Shown: positions 18,297-28,477, counted from the first letter of the stretch. The stretch is DNA of 64,000 nucleotides from Ignatzschineria sp. RMDPL8A (GCF_029815055.1 NZ_JAPPWA010000002.1:1178001-1242000); one strand, 5' to 3'. Notes: generated by a model not told the origin, from the letters alone. Numbers and translations are program-made.

Positions 18297-19340
18297 TTAC
18301 AGCCAACCTTTTCGCTTAAAGAGTAGGTAGGGCGCAATTCCGGATAAAAACATCAGTCCGATCGAGAGCGGATAACTGTAACGGAAATTGAGCTCCGGCA
18401 TAAAGGCAAAGTTCATACCATAGATACTTGCAATAAGCGTCGGTGGCAGAAAGACCACCGATGCAATGGAGAAGATCTTGATAATACGGCTCTGCTCAAG
18501 GGAGATTTTACCCATAGCAGCATCGAGCAGGAAGTTTACCTTGTCAAAGAGAAACGAGGTGTGACTGGTGAGCGATTCTAAGTCGCGCAGAATTTCCCGT
18601 ACATCTTCATTTTGATCATTGGTTAATAGTCGGCCCCGCAATAAAAAGGAGAGCGAACGGCGCGTATCCATTAAGGATAGTCGAGCTTTACCATTAATAT
18701 CTTCTTGAATAGAGATCTCCGATAAGATCGTATCCATATCGACTTTTTTTAGCTCGTCATCTTCCTCTTGCTCAAGCTCTTTTTGCCGGCGGCGACGGGA
18801 TTTGCGGGGCTCTTTCTCTTCCGTTTTATTGCCATTAATGAGCACATAAGGACTTGTTGATTCAAGCTTGGTGTAGATAAGTTCAAGAACGTCAGCAACG
18901 TGTTCAACCGCCGTTTCATGAAGGCCAATTAAGATGTCCATCACATCAATGACCGATTCCATATCATTAATTTGCGGATGGCGAGCGCGTAGGCGATAGA
19001 GTCTAAAAGAGCTTAAATCCTCATCGTGCAGGGTAAAGAGGCGGCCATTATAGATTGAGAAAGCGACGGTGACATTGGTAACCCGATCGCCAAAATCATT
19101 TAAAAAGAAGCTGTGGACGTGAATCCCATCTTCATCTTCATAAAAGCGTGCGGACGCCTCGATATCTTTAATCTCCGCTTTCTCCGGCAACTCAAAATTG
19201 TAATAAGCTTCAACTAAGGCGCGTTCTTCTTCGGTAGGATCGACAAGATCAATCCAGATCATCTCTTTTTGAAAATCGTCGTTCGATGAGATTTTGCTCT
19301 GCACCAGTCGACCATTTTTTAATATAAACGCTGTAATCAC
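18297..19340 (-). CDS. corA: CorA magnesium/cobalt channel
   Basis: A 347-aa pentameric inner-membrane Mg2+ channel. The large N-terminal cytoplasmic domain is followed by two C-terminal TM helices with the YGMNF signature (GMN) just after TM1 and a basic C-terminus (FKRKGWL). An unusually charged insertion (Lys/Arg then Glu/Asp runs, residues ~172-200) is seen in the cytoplasmic domain; it may affect gating or just be a species feature. It is monocistronic. Confidence 0.93.
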   Translation of the reverse strand: MITAFILKNGRLVQSKISSNDDFQKEMIWIDLVDPTEEERALVEAYYNFELPEKAEIKDIEASARFYEDEDGIHVHSFFLNDFGDRVTNVTVAFSIYNGRLFTLHDEDLSSFRLYRLRARHPQINDMESVIDVMDILIGLHETAVEHVADVLELIYTKLESTSPYVLINGNKTEEKEPRKSRRRRQKELEQEEDDELKKVDMDTILSEISIQEDINGKARLSLMDTRRSLSFLLRGRLLTNDQNEDVREILRDLESLTSHTSFLFDKVNFLLDAAMGKISLEQSRIIKIFSIASVVFLPPTLIASIYGMNFAFMPELNFRYSYPLSIGLMFLSGIAPYLLFKRKGWL

Positions 19341-19619
19341 CTTAGTTTACCTCCTGATTTTAGCGGGAAAGTGGTTTTTATGAAGAATAAGAGCATATTA
19401 TAGCGTATCTCTTTTTGCTTGCCGAGAGTTTTAGAAAAGGGCGGTTTTGGCACACTTTTTTCCATCAAAAAAGAAGAGTTGATCAAAAAATAAGCATGTG
19501 ATAATCTCTTGAATTTACAGGGATATCACCCCGATAAATGCAATAAATTAAAAAAAAATTTGCTTTTTAGTCTGAATGCGTTATAAGCATGCCATAGAGT
19601 TTTTATATAGGAGAAAACC

Positions 19620-19820
19620 ATGACAGCAGGATACGACGATTTTATTGATGAGGATCTTATTGAAGAGGAAGAAATTCCTGAGGTAAAACCCAATAAATCT
19701 CAAGCGTGGCGTGATATTGAAGCGATTCGTGAACAGCGCGCATTAGAGAAAAAGCTCGCAAAAGAGTACGAGCTTGAAAGTTTTGAAGATGATTGGGATT
19801 TTGATGATCTCGATGATTAA
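19620..19820 (+). CDS. Small acidic protein, PA3496-like
   Basis: A 66-aa protein, very acidic at both ends with a basic helical centre (WRDIEAIREQRALEKKLAKEYE). It resembles the PA3496 family of short proteins named for envelope integrity, in which a similar RRxIEExLExRxL helix occurs. An AGGAG site precedes the ATG. It lies between corA and grpE, each with its own regulatory region. Function not established. Confidence 0.65.
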   Translation: MTAGYDDFIDEDLIEEEEIPEVKPNKSQAWRDIEAIREQRALEKKLAKEYELESFEDDWDFDDLDD

Positions 19821-19910
19821 TATTTAGACAAAATCATCAATTCACCTTGAAAAAATTATAATGGACCTCAAATTATAGGTGTTATAGAATTTTTACGTAG
19901 GGAAAAGATC

Positions 19911-20480
19911 ATGTCAGATACAAAAAATGAGATGGATGTAGAGCTTGAAAATGATGCGCTCGACGCAGAAGCGACTGATGAAGTGGTGGAAGGCGAAGAG
20001 AGCGAATTAACGCTTGAAGAGTTAACGGCTGCGTATGAAGCAGCACAAGCGGAAAAAGAGAAGCTATATAATCAATATTTACTCGCAGCCGCCGATGTGA
20101 AAAACATCAAACGCCGTGCTGAGATTGATGTGGCAAACGCCCATAAATATGCGCTTGATAAATTTGTAAAAGAATTACTGCCCATTTTAGATGCGATGGA
20201 GCTCGAATTAAACGCGTTGCAAAAATCTGAAAATGATGAAGTAAAACAATTTATCACAGGATCAGAGCTCACCTACAAAATGCTCTTAAATGCATGTGAG
20301 AAATTTGGCGTCGTCCAGATTAATCCCACCGGTGAAAAACTCGACCCTGAGCGTCATCAAGCCATTACCATGCAGAAAAATCGTGAATTTGAATCCGGTC
20401 ATGTGATTCAAGTGGTGCAAAAAGGATATTTGCTAAACGAACGCGTGGTACGAGCGGCACAGGTGATTGTTGCAGAATAG
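19911..20480 (+). CDS. grpE: GrpE nucleotide exchange factor
   Basis: A 189-aa cochaperone that drives ADP release from DnaK. It has an acidic disordered N-terminus, a long dimerisation coiled coil (residues ~37-70, then ADVKNIKRRAEIDVANAHKYAL), a four-helix part, and the C-terminal beta domain with PERHQAITM and VIQVVQKGYLLNERVVRAAQVIV. dnaK and dnaJ are not next to it in this window. No sigma32 promoter was identified. Confidence 0.95.
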   Translation: MSDTKNEMDVELENDALDAEATDEVVEGEESELTLEELTAAYEAAQAEKEKLYNQYLLAAADVKNIKRRAEIDVANAHKYALDKFVKELLPILDAMELELNALQKSENDEVKQFITGSELTYKMLLNACEKFGVVQINPTGEKLDPERHQAITMQKNREFESGHVIQVVQKGYLLNERVVRAAQVIVAE

Positions 20481-20623
20481 CCGCACGATTAGGGCGCTTC
20501 TGAGCTTTTATTGAGATAAAGCTAGAAAAAAAGGAATACATGCCTTATCATTTAGTTAGTTAAATGTAGCTTTTAGGTGCCTCGGGTACTTAAATATTGC
20601 CAACTTTTTTAGAGGAGATGCAA

Positions 20624-20740
20624 ATGTCACAACAAAGTTCAGATAGAATTACTTTCCCCATTCTAGCGGTATTAAGTGGTGCGTGTTTATTAGGGATTGT
20701 GGTTGTACTTGTTAAATCACTTGTGATGCATTTCATGTAA
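20624..20740 (+). CDS. 38-aa single-span membrane protein
   Basis: A short ORF that I read by hand: ATG at 20624 behind AGAGGAGATG, stop at 20738-20740. The product begins MSQQSSDRITFPILAVLSG and continues as one hydrophobic helix (ILAVLSGACLLGIVVVLV), ending KSLVMHFM. The strong ribosome site, single TM helix and terminator downstream support a real small protein. Small subunits of respiratory or transport complexes look like this, but I cannot name a partner. Confidence 0.55.
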   Translation: MSQQSSDRITFPILAVLSGACLLGIVVVLVKSLVMHFM

Positions 20741-20818
20741 TAGAGCCTGAAATAGCAACGTAAAAGGCGATTTAGCAGATATGCAATGCGCCCCTTAATT
20801 CGTTCACACAAATCTATG

Positions 20819-20851
20819 AGAAGGGTATGCTGACATACCCTTCTTCCTTTT
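20819..20851 (+). terminator. Terminator before gloA
   Basis: Perfect 10-bp stem GAAGGGTATG/CATACCCTTC with a CTGA loop, followed by TTCCTTTT; only ~15 bp before the gloA ATG, so it may also affect gloA expression. Confidence 0.65.
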
Positions 20852-20864
20852 GAGGAGAACAAAA

Positions 20865-21290
20865 ATGACAGTTAAATTTTTACATACGATGGTCCGCGTT
20901 AAAGACCTTGAGAAATCCCTTGAATTTTTCTCAAATGTTTTAGGATTAAAAGAGACTCGCCGTAAAGAATATCCCCAGTGGGAATGTACGCTTGTCTATT
21001 TAGCGGCGCCGGGGCAAGAGGTTGAGATCGAATTGACCTATAACTGGGATTCAGAAGAAGAGTATGGTATTGGTCGCGCGTTTGGGCACTTAGCCTTTGA
21101 GGTGGACGATATCTATGAAGTGTGTCAACGTGCGATGGATGCCGGCATTGAGATCAATGTTCCTCCTCGCGATGGTTGGATGGCATTTTTCCGCTCGCCC
21201 GATGATATCTCGATCGAATTATTGCAAAAAGGGGAGCCGAAAGAGCCGCAATCCCCATGGACTGAAATGGAAAATGTTGGCTGGTGGTAA
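20865..21290 (+). CDS. gloA: Glyoxalase I (lactoylglutathione lyase)
   Basis: A 141-aa VOC-fold enzyme that isomerises the glutathione-methylglyoxal adduct to S-lactoylglutathione. The four metal ligands are visible: His in FLHTMVRVKD (~6), Glu in VEIELTYNW (~57), His in FGHLAFEVDD (~75) and Glu in ISIELLQ (~123). It is close to E. coli GloA, a nickel enzyme. The start at 20865 follows GAGGAGAAC; an upstream in-frame start at 20850 would add five residues and lies inside the terminator. greA follows 48 bp later. Confidence 0.92.
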   Translation: MTVKFLHTMVRVKDLEKSLEFFSNVLGLKETRRKEYPQWECTLVYLAAPGQEVEIELTYNWDSEEEYGIGRAFGHLAFEVDDIYEVCQRAMDAGIEINVPPRDGWMAFFRSPDDISIELLQKGEPKEPQSPWTEMENVGWW

Positions 21291-21338
21291 CGCTCGCACA
21301 ACATTTACTTCAAAGACGTATCAACAGGAATTGAGACA

Positions 21339-21815
21339 ATGAATAAATATCCCATTACGAAAGAGGGCGCTGAGCGTTTACGTGCAGAGCTTGATGATCT
21401 TAAAAAAGTACAACGTCCACGCATTGTTGCAGACATTGCAGAAGCCCGTGAACACGGTGACTTAAAAGAGAATGCTGAGTATCATGCTGCCCGTGAAGAG
21501 CAAGGCTTTATCGAAGCTCGAATCAGCGATTTTGAAGCACGCCTTTCGAATGCTCAAGTGATCGATATTACGCAGATCGCCAATACCGGTAAGGTGATTT
21601 TCGGGGTAACGGTAACGCTTTTTGATGTCAATGAAGAGAAAGAAGTGACCTATCAGATCGTCGGCGATTATGAGGCGGATGTGAAGGCGAATAAACTTTC
21701 GATCTCCTCGCCGATTGCTCGTGCGCTTATCGGAAAAGAAGTTGACGATGAGGTTACCATTAAAACCCCAGGTGGTGATAAAATGTATGAGATTTTAGAG
21801 GTAGAACACATCTAA
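21339..21815 (+). CDS. greA: Transcription elongation factor GreA
   Basis: A 158-aa factor that rescues backtracked RNA polymerase by stimulating RNA cleavage. The N-terminal coiled-coil hairpin carries [25 protein letters not shown] with the acidic tip, and the C-terminal FKBP-like domain ends [25 protein letters not shown]. Full length. It is followed 34 bp later by an AI-2E family gene. Confidence 0.97.
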   Translation: MNKYPITKEGAERLRAELDDLKKVQRPRIVADIAEAREHGDLKENAEYHAAREEQGFIEARISDFEARLSNAQVIDITQIANTGKVIFGVTVTLFDVNEEKEVTYQIVGDYEADVKANKLSISSPIARALIGKEVDDEVTIKTPGGDKMYEILEVEHI

Positions 21816-21849
21816 AACACCGACAACACCATGAAATAAGGCAGGTCAC

Positions 21850-22965
21850 ATGAAGGCGTTATCATTTCACCCCGTAGCGAAATGGATTATCGGGCTCATT
21901 TTAGTATTAGGGCTCTTTTTCTTCCATGAATTTATTGTTCCCGCACTCGGCGCAATGATTATCGCATTTGTGACCTGGCAATCCTACAGCGATCTACTGC
22001 GTCTCTGTAAGGGGCGCGAACTTGTGGCAGCTAGTGTTGCAACGGTCTTTATCGTCCTTGCAATCGTACTGCCTTTTATTTGGCTCGCGCATTATTCACT
22101 CAATGAGATCCAAGGGCTTTTTGAATGGATTACCGCGCTTAACCGAGATGGAAAGCCAACGCCCGATTGGATTCAAAATCTTCCCCTTGTTGGCGATGAA
22201 TTGAACAAATGGTGGGAGAGCTTTTTAAATCGCCCCAACGGGGTGAACGAGCTCCTTGCCAAAGCGGGGCTTAAAAACATCTTTTCATACAGCATGGTGA
22301 TCACCAAAGAGATTACCCGTCACTTTGCCGGGCTTGGGTTTACCCTCCTTTTTATGATTATCACGCTCTTTTTCCTCTATAAAGATGGCCGCAGTATCTG
22401 TGAGCAGATCGATATTGTCGGTGAGCGGGTATTTCCGGATCGCTGGCATCGCATTTCCCGCATTGTCCCGACGTTGATCAGTTCCACCGTTACCGGCATG
22501 GTCGTAATTGCGATCGGTGAGGGGATTGTGTTTGGGTTTGTCTATTATTTTGTCGGCGCACCATCCCCCTTAACGCTTGGGGTGATTACCGGTGTATTTG
22601 CCCTTATCCCGGGAGGTGCACCATTATCGATGACGATGGTCTCGCTCTATTTAGTGGGAAGTGGCTCAACGACAAGCGGATTAATTCTCTTTGCATGGGG
22701 AACGATTCAGCTTTTTGTAGTGGATAAAACCATTCGCCCACGCCTTGTTGGCGGTGCAGTTAAACTGCCATTTTTGCCCACGATTATGGGACTGGTTGGC
22801 GGGGTTAAAACCATGGGCGTGATTGGATTATTTATCGGACCTGTGATTATGGCACTCATTGTGGCGTTATGGCGTGAGTGGGTCCATGAAGAGGATCACC
22901 GAATTCCCGAGCCTGAGCCGAAAAAGGCGATTAAAACAAAGCGAAAACCCTCCGCCAAAAGTTAG
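21850..22965 (+). CDS. AI-2E family (UPF0118) membrane transporter
   Basis: A 371-aa inner-membrane protein with about eight TM helices, a soluble segment after TM3 (residues ~85-145) and the family stretch GVFALIPGGAPLS. Members include TqsA, YdiK and PerM, as well as sodium/proton antiporters; the substrate cannot be assigned. A short basic tail (KKAIKTKRKPSAKS) ends the protein. Confidence 0.85.
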   Translation: MKALSFHPVAKWIIGLILVLGLFFFHEFIVPALGAMIIAFVTWQSYSDLLRLCKGRELVAASVATVFIVLAIVLPFIWLAHYSLNEIQGLFEWITALNRDGKPTPDWIQNLPLVGDELNKWWESFLNRPNGVNELLAKAGLKNIFSYSMVITKEITRHFAGLGFTLLFMIITLFFLYKDGRSICEQIDIVGERVFPDRWHRISRIVPTLISSTVTGMVVIAIGEGIVFGFVYYFVGAPSPLTLGVITGVFALIPGGAPLSMTMVSLYLVGSGSTTSGLILFAWGTIQLFVVDKTIRPRLVGGAVKLPFLPTIMGLVGGVKTMGVIGLFIGPVIMALIVALWREWVHEEDHRIPEPEPKKAIKTKRKPSAKS

Positions 22966-22996
22966 ATGGGGATTCTTTGAATCAGGTGGATAAAAG

Positions 22997-23028
22997 AAGA
23001 GCTAAATTGAGTTGATTTAGCTCTTTTT
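22997..23028 (+). terminator. Terminator after AI-2E gene
   Basis: AAGAGCTAAAT/ATTTAGCTCTT stem with TGAGTTG loop and following T-run. Confidence 0.8.
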
Positions 23029-23190
23029 GTTTATGAATTTAAATGATTAAACGTGTAGTCGCATCGCACTGCATGATAGACTAAGCATTAATTTAGCTGA
23101 CTTATTTACAAAAAATCACACACTAAAGGCTATGCTAGGATTCTTCACATTATTTAGCTAGAGTTTAGTATTACGCGAGAGGTTTGCGCT

Positions 23191-24264
23191 ATGAATCGAC
23201 GTTATCTTTCCCTTGGGCTCTCCCTGTTGATGCTCTTTCCGATGTTCCTCCAAGCACAAGATAAGGCAACGGAAGTGGAGCTTGAAGCGAGCCAATTAAT
23301 TCCTAAAAGCGAAGAGATCTATGCGATCGGCACGCTCTTTCCCTCCTCGGAAATCACCATTCGTCCTGAAATTTCGGGGCGCATTATCGGCATTGATTTT
23401 ATTGAAGGGCGCAATGTTGCTAAAGACGATGTACTCATTCGATTTGATAAACGCGTTCAGGCGGCGAATGTCGTGGAAGCGGAATCAAAAGTGATGATTG
23501 CCCGGCAAAACTATGAGCGTTTTCAAGCGGCAAAAGCCGGAGCTACGGCGCAAATGCGAGATGAAGCCCATGCAACCCTTCTCCAAGCGGAAGCGCGTCT
23601 TGAAATTGCCAAAGCCGATCTTGAAAAGATGACCATTCACGCACCTTTTAATGGCACGATGGGACTAAAAAACTTCGATCTAGGCGATTATATCCAAGCG
23701 GGCACGAGCCTAGTGACACTCTCAAATACCGATCAGCTCAAGCTTGAGTTTAATATTCCAGAGCGCGTTGCACACATTGCAAAAGTGGGGCAACAGGTGG
23801 AATTTTCCATTGATAACTTTCCCCATGAGATGTTTGAGGCAGAGGTGTATGCCGTGAGCCCAAAAATTGAGCAAGAGGGGCGATCGCTAGCGATCCGCGC
23901 GCTCTACAATAATACTGATGAGAAATTAATCTCCGGAATGTTCACCCGTCTCGCGCTTAAAATTCCTTATGGATATGATGTGGTGATGGTGCCGGAGGAG
24001 GCAATTGTGGCGCAAGAGGGGAAACATTTTCTCTATATTGCCGAACCCATTGCCGGCAATGATAAACAATATAAAGCGCTCATGCGCGAGGTGGAGCTTG
24101 GTGAGCGAACTCGTTCACACGTGGAGATTTTAAAAGGGCTTTCCGGTGGGGAGCTTGTGATTCGGGCGGGGCAAATCCGAATTAGCGATGGCGCAACGGT
24201 GCAGGAAAATGAACGCTCACGCACGCTTCGCCTTGAGCGATTAGAGACGGCGAATGCGCTGTAG
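23191..24264 (+). CDS. RND efflux periplasmic adaptor (MFP)
   Basis: A 357-aa periplasmic adaptor with a signal peptide (residues 1-22). A lipoyl half (SEITIRPEISGRIIGIDFIEG), a helical hairpin (residues ~85-140, with repeated Ala/Glu), the second lipoyl half (IHAPFNGTMGLKNFDLGDYI) and a beta-barrel follow in order. It bridges the RND pump encoded next (12 bp later) to an outer-membrane channel. No TolC-like gene follows, so an unlinked channel is presumably used. No regulator is adjacent. Confidence 0.9.
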   Translation: MNRRYLSLGLSLLMLFPMFLQAQDKATEVELEASQLIPKSEEIYAIGTLFPSSEITIRPEISGRIIGIDFIEGRNVAKDDVLIRFDKRVQAANVVEAESKVMIARQNYERFQAAKAGATAQMRDEAHATLLQAEARLEIAKADLEKMTIHAPFNGTMGLKNFDLGDYIQAGTSLVTLSNTDQLKLEFNIPERVAHIAKVGQQVEFSIDNFPHEMFEAEVYAVSPKIEQEGRSLAIRALYNNTDEKLISGMFTRLALKIPYGYDVVMVPEEAIVAQEGKHFLYIAEPIAGNDKQYKALMREVELGERTRSHVEILKGLSGGELVIRAGQIRISDGATVQENERSRTLRLERLETANAL

Positions 24265-24276
24265 GGAGTTACCATT

Positions 24277-27200
24277 ATGATGTTATCAGAAGTCTCCATT
24301 CGTCGCCCGGTCTTTGCGATAGTGATCAATATTGTGCTGATTTTACTCGGCATGATTGCGCTTGATCGTTTGAGCATTCGCGAATATCCCGATATTGATG
24401 TGCCGATCATTAGCGTTCGCACCAGTTATTCTGGCGCTAGCCCTGAGATTATCGAAACTCAGGTGACAAAAGCAGTGGAAGATGCGGTCACGAGCATTGA
24501 AGGAATCGATTATATTACCTCGATGTCTCGCCGCGGATTTTCTAACGTTAATATCACCTTTAAACCCAATAAAAATATTGAAGAGGCGGCTAATGACGTG
24601 CGCGACCGAGTCTCTCGCGCGAAACGCATGCTACCCGAAGAGGTCGATGAGCCGATTATCAGCAAAAGTGATTCTGATGCCGATCCGGTGATGGTGCTCA
24701 CGCTTTCAAGTGATAATCATAGTGCCATTGAGCTTACTAAAATGGTGGAGCTTGCGATAAAACCGCAACTTGAACTCCTTGAGGGCGTGTCGAGCATTAC
24801 CATTTGGGGAGAACGTCAGCCGGTGATGCGCGTCTGGCTCGATACCCAAAAGATGGCGGCTTTTGAGATTACGGTGGCCGATATCGAGTCAGCGCTTCGA
24901 ACGCAAAACGTCGAGATTCCTGCAGGAACGGTGAAGAGCTCCACGCAAGAGTTTTCAGTTGTCGCGCGGACCGATTTAAATAGTGAAGAGGAATTTGGCG
25001 ATGTCGTCATTAAAACGACAAAACCGGAAAGCTCCAATGTAAACCAGCATATTGTACGCCTTCGCGATGTGGCAAATGTCGAGCTTGGCGGGGTGGAAGA
25101 GACCACAAAACCGCGCATGAATGGGAAGCAGGGCGTTGGGATTGCGATTATTAAGCAATCGGTGGCAAATCCTTTAACTCTTTCGAGCGAGGTACGGCGC
25201 GTATTACCGGCGCTTCAAGCAAGTCTAGACGATTCGGTTGAGCTTGGGATTAGTTCAGATAACTCCGTCTTTATCAATAAATCGCTTAAATCGGTCTATC
25301 AAACCATTGTAGAAGCGCTGATTTTTGTCGGAATTATTATCTTCTTTTTCCTCCGCGATGCGCGGGCGACCATTATTCCCATGATCACGGTGCCGATTGC
25401 GCTAGTTGGAACACTCTTTTTAATGTATGTGCTTGGTTATTCGATCAATACGTTGACGATGCTGGCGTTTGTGCTGGCAATTGGGCTCGTGGTCGATGAT
25501 GCGATTGTAATGCTTGAAAATATTCACCGCCATATTGAAGCGGGAATGCATCCGATTCGCGCCGCCTTTGTGGGTTCAAAAGAGATCGGTTTTGCCATTA
25601 TTGCAATGACGATTACGCTTGCGGCGGTCTTTTTACCGCTCACTTTTTCAGAGGGGCGAATTGGGCAGCTCTTTGTTGAGTTTGCTATGACGCTGGCACT
25701 GGCGGTGATGATTTCAGGTTTTACCGCGCTGACGCTCTCGCCGATGATGTGCTCGCGTCTTTTAAAACCGTCCCATAAACAGGGGAAACTCTCATCTCTG
25801 ATTGAGCGCTTTTTAACGGGAATTAATCACCTCTATGAAGGGCTGCTTGCGAAAGTTCTTAAGGTGAAAAGCGTGATTGTGATCGTGATGGTGCTCGTAT
25901 TGGCGGGAACGTACGGGCTCTTTAATCTCCTTCCTCAAGCGCTTTCGCCGATTGAAGATCGCGGGAATATTCGTATTGCAGCAATTTCCCCTGATGGTGC
26001 GACGGTTGATTTTACTGACCGCTATTTAAACGAGGTGGAAGATCTCTTAATCAACGAGCCTGAGGCGGAAAATGTCTTTGTGGTGTCGGGCGTTGCATCG
26101 GGCGGATTTGGTTCGGTGACGCTCAAAGATTGGGACGAACGTAAAGAGTCGCAGATGGCGATGGTGAGCCGATTAAACCGCGAGTTTCGCGATGTCGCGC
26201 TTGGGCTTCGCGTCTTTGCAAGTAACCAACAATCGCTTGGGCAGGATGGGCGCTCAAAAGAGGTTGAGATTGTTATTCGATCGAACGAATCCTTTGAAGT
26301 GCTCGACCAAAAGGTTAATAAAATTATGGCGCGTCTGAATCAGATGCCCGAGCTTGTTACGCCAGACAACGATCTTCGCATGAATACGCCACAGCTTGAA
26401 GTCTCGGTGGATCGTGAAAAACTTGCGCTCCTTGGCGTTGATGTCAATGTTGTCGGCAAGGCGCTTGAAACGGCGCTCGGTGGCCGTAATATTACCCGCT
26501 TTAAAGAGGGCGCTGAGCAGTATGATGTACTTGTGCAAGTAAACCCTGATAAGCGCAGTAAACCGCGGGATATGGAAGATATCTATGTGCGCACTAAGAG
26601 TGGCGAGATGGTGCCGTTATCAACGTTTGCCACTATTAAAGAGACCATTGCGCCTCAGGTATTACGCCACTTTAATAAACTCCGTTCGGTGACGATTTCA
26701 GCGAACTTAGAAGAGGGGACATCGCAAGGAGAAGGCCTGCGGATGGTTGAAGAGGTAATTCGTGAGGTGATGCCTGATGCGATGCTCGATTACACCGGTT
26801 CAGCGCGAGAGCTCATTGATTCTGGTTCGTCGATGTATCTGATGTTTGGGCTTGCGGTGCTCTTTATTTATCTTGTATTAGCGGCGCAATTTGAGTCGTG
26901 GATTGACCCCTTTATTATTCTCACCTCGGTGCCCCTTGCTGGATTTGGTGCTCTTGGCGCGCTCTATCTTACGGGGAATTCGCTCAATATCTACAGCCAG
27001 ATTGGCCTTGTGACGCTTGTTGGGCTCATTACTAAACACGGGATTTTGATCGTTGAATTTGCCAATCAATTGCAAGATGAAGGCAAGGCAAAACTTGAGG
27101 CAATCAAAGAGTCGGCGGCCCTTCGTCTGCGCCCCATTTTAATGACAACGGGAGCAATGGTGCTCGGTTCTTTACCGCTTGCACTTGCAACGGGCGCGGG

Positions 27201-27357
27201 CGCTGAATCCCGCGAAGCAATCGGCTGGGTCATCGTCGGTGGTCTTACACTTGGAACACTTCTGACGCTCTTTGTGGTGCCGGTAGTCTATATGATTATC
27301 AATCGCCACAAACGCATCGACTTTTCAGAGTATGAGGTGAGTGAGGAGGTCGTCTAA
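24277..27357 (+). CDS. RND (HAE1) multidrug efflux pump
   Basis: A 1026-aa proton-driven trimeric inner-membrane pump with 12 TM helices and two large periplasmic loops. The N-terminus SEVSIRRPVFAIVINIVLIL and the proton-relay stretch GLVVDDAIVMLENIHRHIE in TM4 are typical; the matching TM10 Lys is in LITKHGILIVEFANQL. The sequence looks closer to the MexQ/VexF-like or TriC-like branch than to AcrB, judged by eye. It forms a two-gene operon with the adaptor. Substrates unknown. Confidence 0.92.
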   Translation: MMLSEVSIRRPVFAIVINIVLILLGMIALDRLSIREYPDIDVPIISVRTSYSGASPEIIETQVTKAVEDAVTSIEGIDYITSMSRRGFSNVNITFKPNKNIEEAANDVRDRVSRAKRMLPEEVDEPIISKSDSDADPVMVLTLSSDNHSAIELTKMVELAIKPQLELLEGVSSITIWGERQPVMRVWLDTQKMAAFEITVADIESALRTQNVEIPAGTVKSSTQEFSVVARTDLNSEEEFGDVVIKTTKPESSNVNQHIVRLRDVANVELGGVEETTKPRMNGKQGVGIAIIKQSVANPLTLSSEVRRVLPALQASLDDSVELGISSDNSVFINKSLKSVYQTIVEALIFVGIIIFFFLRDARATIIPMITVPIALVGTLFLMYVLGYSINTLTMLAFVLAIGLVVDDAIVMLENIHRHIEAGMHPIRAAFVGSKEIGFAIIAMTITLAAVFLPLTFSEGRIGQLFVEFAMTLALAVMISGFTALTLSPMMCSRLLKPSHKQGKLSSLIERFLTGINHLYEGLLAKVLKVKSVIVIVMVLVLAGTYGLFNLLPQALSPIEDRGNIRIAAISPDGATVDFTDRYLNEVEDLLINEPEAENVFVVSGVASGGFGSVTLKDWDERKESQMAMVSRLNREFRDVALGLRVFASNQQSLGQDGRSKEVEIVIRSNESFEVLDQKVNKIMARLNQMPELVTPDNDLRMNTPQLEVSVDREKLALLGVDVNVVGKALETALGGRNITRFKEGAEQYDVLVQVNPDKRSKPRDMEDIYVRTKSGEMVPLSTFATIKETIAPQVLRHFNKLRSVTISANLEEGTSQGEGLRMVEEVIREVMPDAMLDYTGSARELIDSGSSMYLMFGLAVLFIYLVLAAQFESWIDPFIILTSVPLAGFGALGALYLTGNSLNIYSQIGLVTLVGLITKHGILIVEFANQLQDEGKAKLEAIKESAALRLRPILMTTGAMVLGSLPLALATGAGAESREAIGWVIVGGLTLGTLLTLFVVPVVYMIINRHKRIDFSEYEVSEEVV

Positions 27358-27383
27358 CGTTTCATATAAAAATATATAAGATT

Positions 27384-27422
27384 AAAAAGCCTACTGAGAT
27401 AATGTTCTGAGTAGGCTTTTTT
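27384..27422. terminator. Bidirectional terminator
   Basis: AAAAAGCCTACT/AGTAGGCTTTTTT between the convergent RND operon and argC. Confidence 0.85.
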
Positions 27423-27439
27423 AATTGATTTTTAATGGA

Positions 27440-28477
27440 TTAAATATACATCGATGTCAGTTTCAGTCCGAGAGTTTCATCAAGTCCATGCATAATATTC
27501 ATGCTCTGTACCGCTTGGCCGGCAGCGCCTTTGATGAGATTATCGATCGCGGAAATAACGATCACTTTTTGACGTTCTTCATCAACGCGAATGGCGATAT
27601 CGCAAAAGTTTGTCCCTTTCACATGACTCAATTCCGGTAATGATTCACGGACGCGCACAAAGGCTTCCCCTTGATAAAAATCTTGATAGAGTTTTAACAG
27701 ATCGGCCTCGGTTTGATGGGTGTTTAGATCGAGATAAATGGTGGATAAAATTCCACGGTTAATTGGAATAAGGTGGGGCGTAAAGACGATTTCGACAGAC
27801 TCATCGGCGACATGTGAGAGCTCTTGCTCAATCTCGGGGCGATGGCGATGGGAAAAGACGCCGTACGCTTTAAAACTCTCATTAACCTCGCAAAATAGCG
27901 AGGCGGTTTTATTACCTCGACCGGCCCCCGTTGTGCCTGATTTGGAATCGACAATAATCGTTTTTGGATTGACAAGCTTCGCGTTTAAAAGAGGCGCTGC
28001 GCCCAAAATGGCGGAGGTTGGAAAACATCCTGGTGAGGCGACAATATCCGATTGTTTAATCTCTTCTCGATAGAGCTCGCAAAGCCCGTAAACCGCCCGA
28101 TCATTGAGTATTTTTGATTCGTGTTTGACCTTATACCATTTCTCATAGGTTTCAAGATCATCAAAGCGGAAATCTGCCCCAAGGTCGATCACTTTGACAT
28201 GATGATCGTGCGCCTTTTGCGCAAGGGGTTGTGAAAGCCCGTGAGGGAGCGCCATAAACAGGCAATCGAGCTCATCAATACGGCTCATCAGCGCATCATC
28301 AGAGAGTAGGATTTGGCGTCGTCGACCCTGAAAATTTGGATATACCTCTGCAAGATCCATGCCCTCATAAGAGCGCGACGCAAGCATCGTGACCTCAACA
28401 TTCGGGTGGTTCTCAAGGAGCCATAAAAGCTGAATGCCCGCATAGCCCGTAACGCCAATAATTCCTACTTTGATCAT
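27440..28477 (-). CDS. argC: N-acetyl-gamma-glutamyl-phosphate reductase
   Basis: A 345-aa NADPH-dependent reductase, third step of arginine synthesis. The Rossmann motif VGIIGVTGYAG begins at residue 3, and the catalytic Cys is in SPGCFPTSAILGAAPLL (near residue 150) with the active-site His in HRHRPEIEQEL. Full length. It is followed upstream on the same strand by an isochorismatase-like gene 18 bp away. The other arg genes are elsewhere. Confidence 0.95.
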   Translation of the reverse strand: MIKVGIIGVTGYAGIQLLWLLENHPNVEVTMLASRSYEGMDLAEVYPNFQGRRRQILLSDDALMSRIDELDCLFMALPHGLSQPLAQKAHDHHVKVIDLGADFRFDDLETYEKWYKVKHESKILNDRAVYGLCELYREEIKQSDIVASPGCFPTSAILGAAPLLNAKLVNPKTIIVDSKSGTTGAGRGNKTASLFCEVNESFKAYGVFSHRHRPEIEQELSHVADESVEIVFTPHLIPINRGILSTIYLDLNTHQTEADLLKLYQDFYQGEAFVRVRESLPELSHVKGTNFCDIAIRVDEERQKVIVISAIDNLIKGAAGQAVQSMNIMHGLDETLGLKLTSMYI

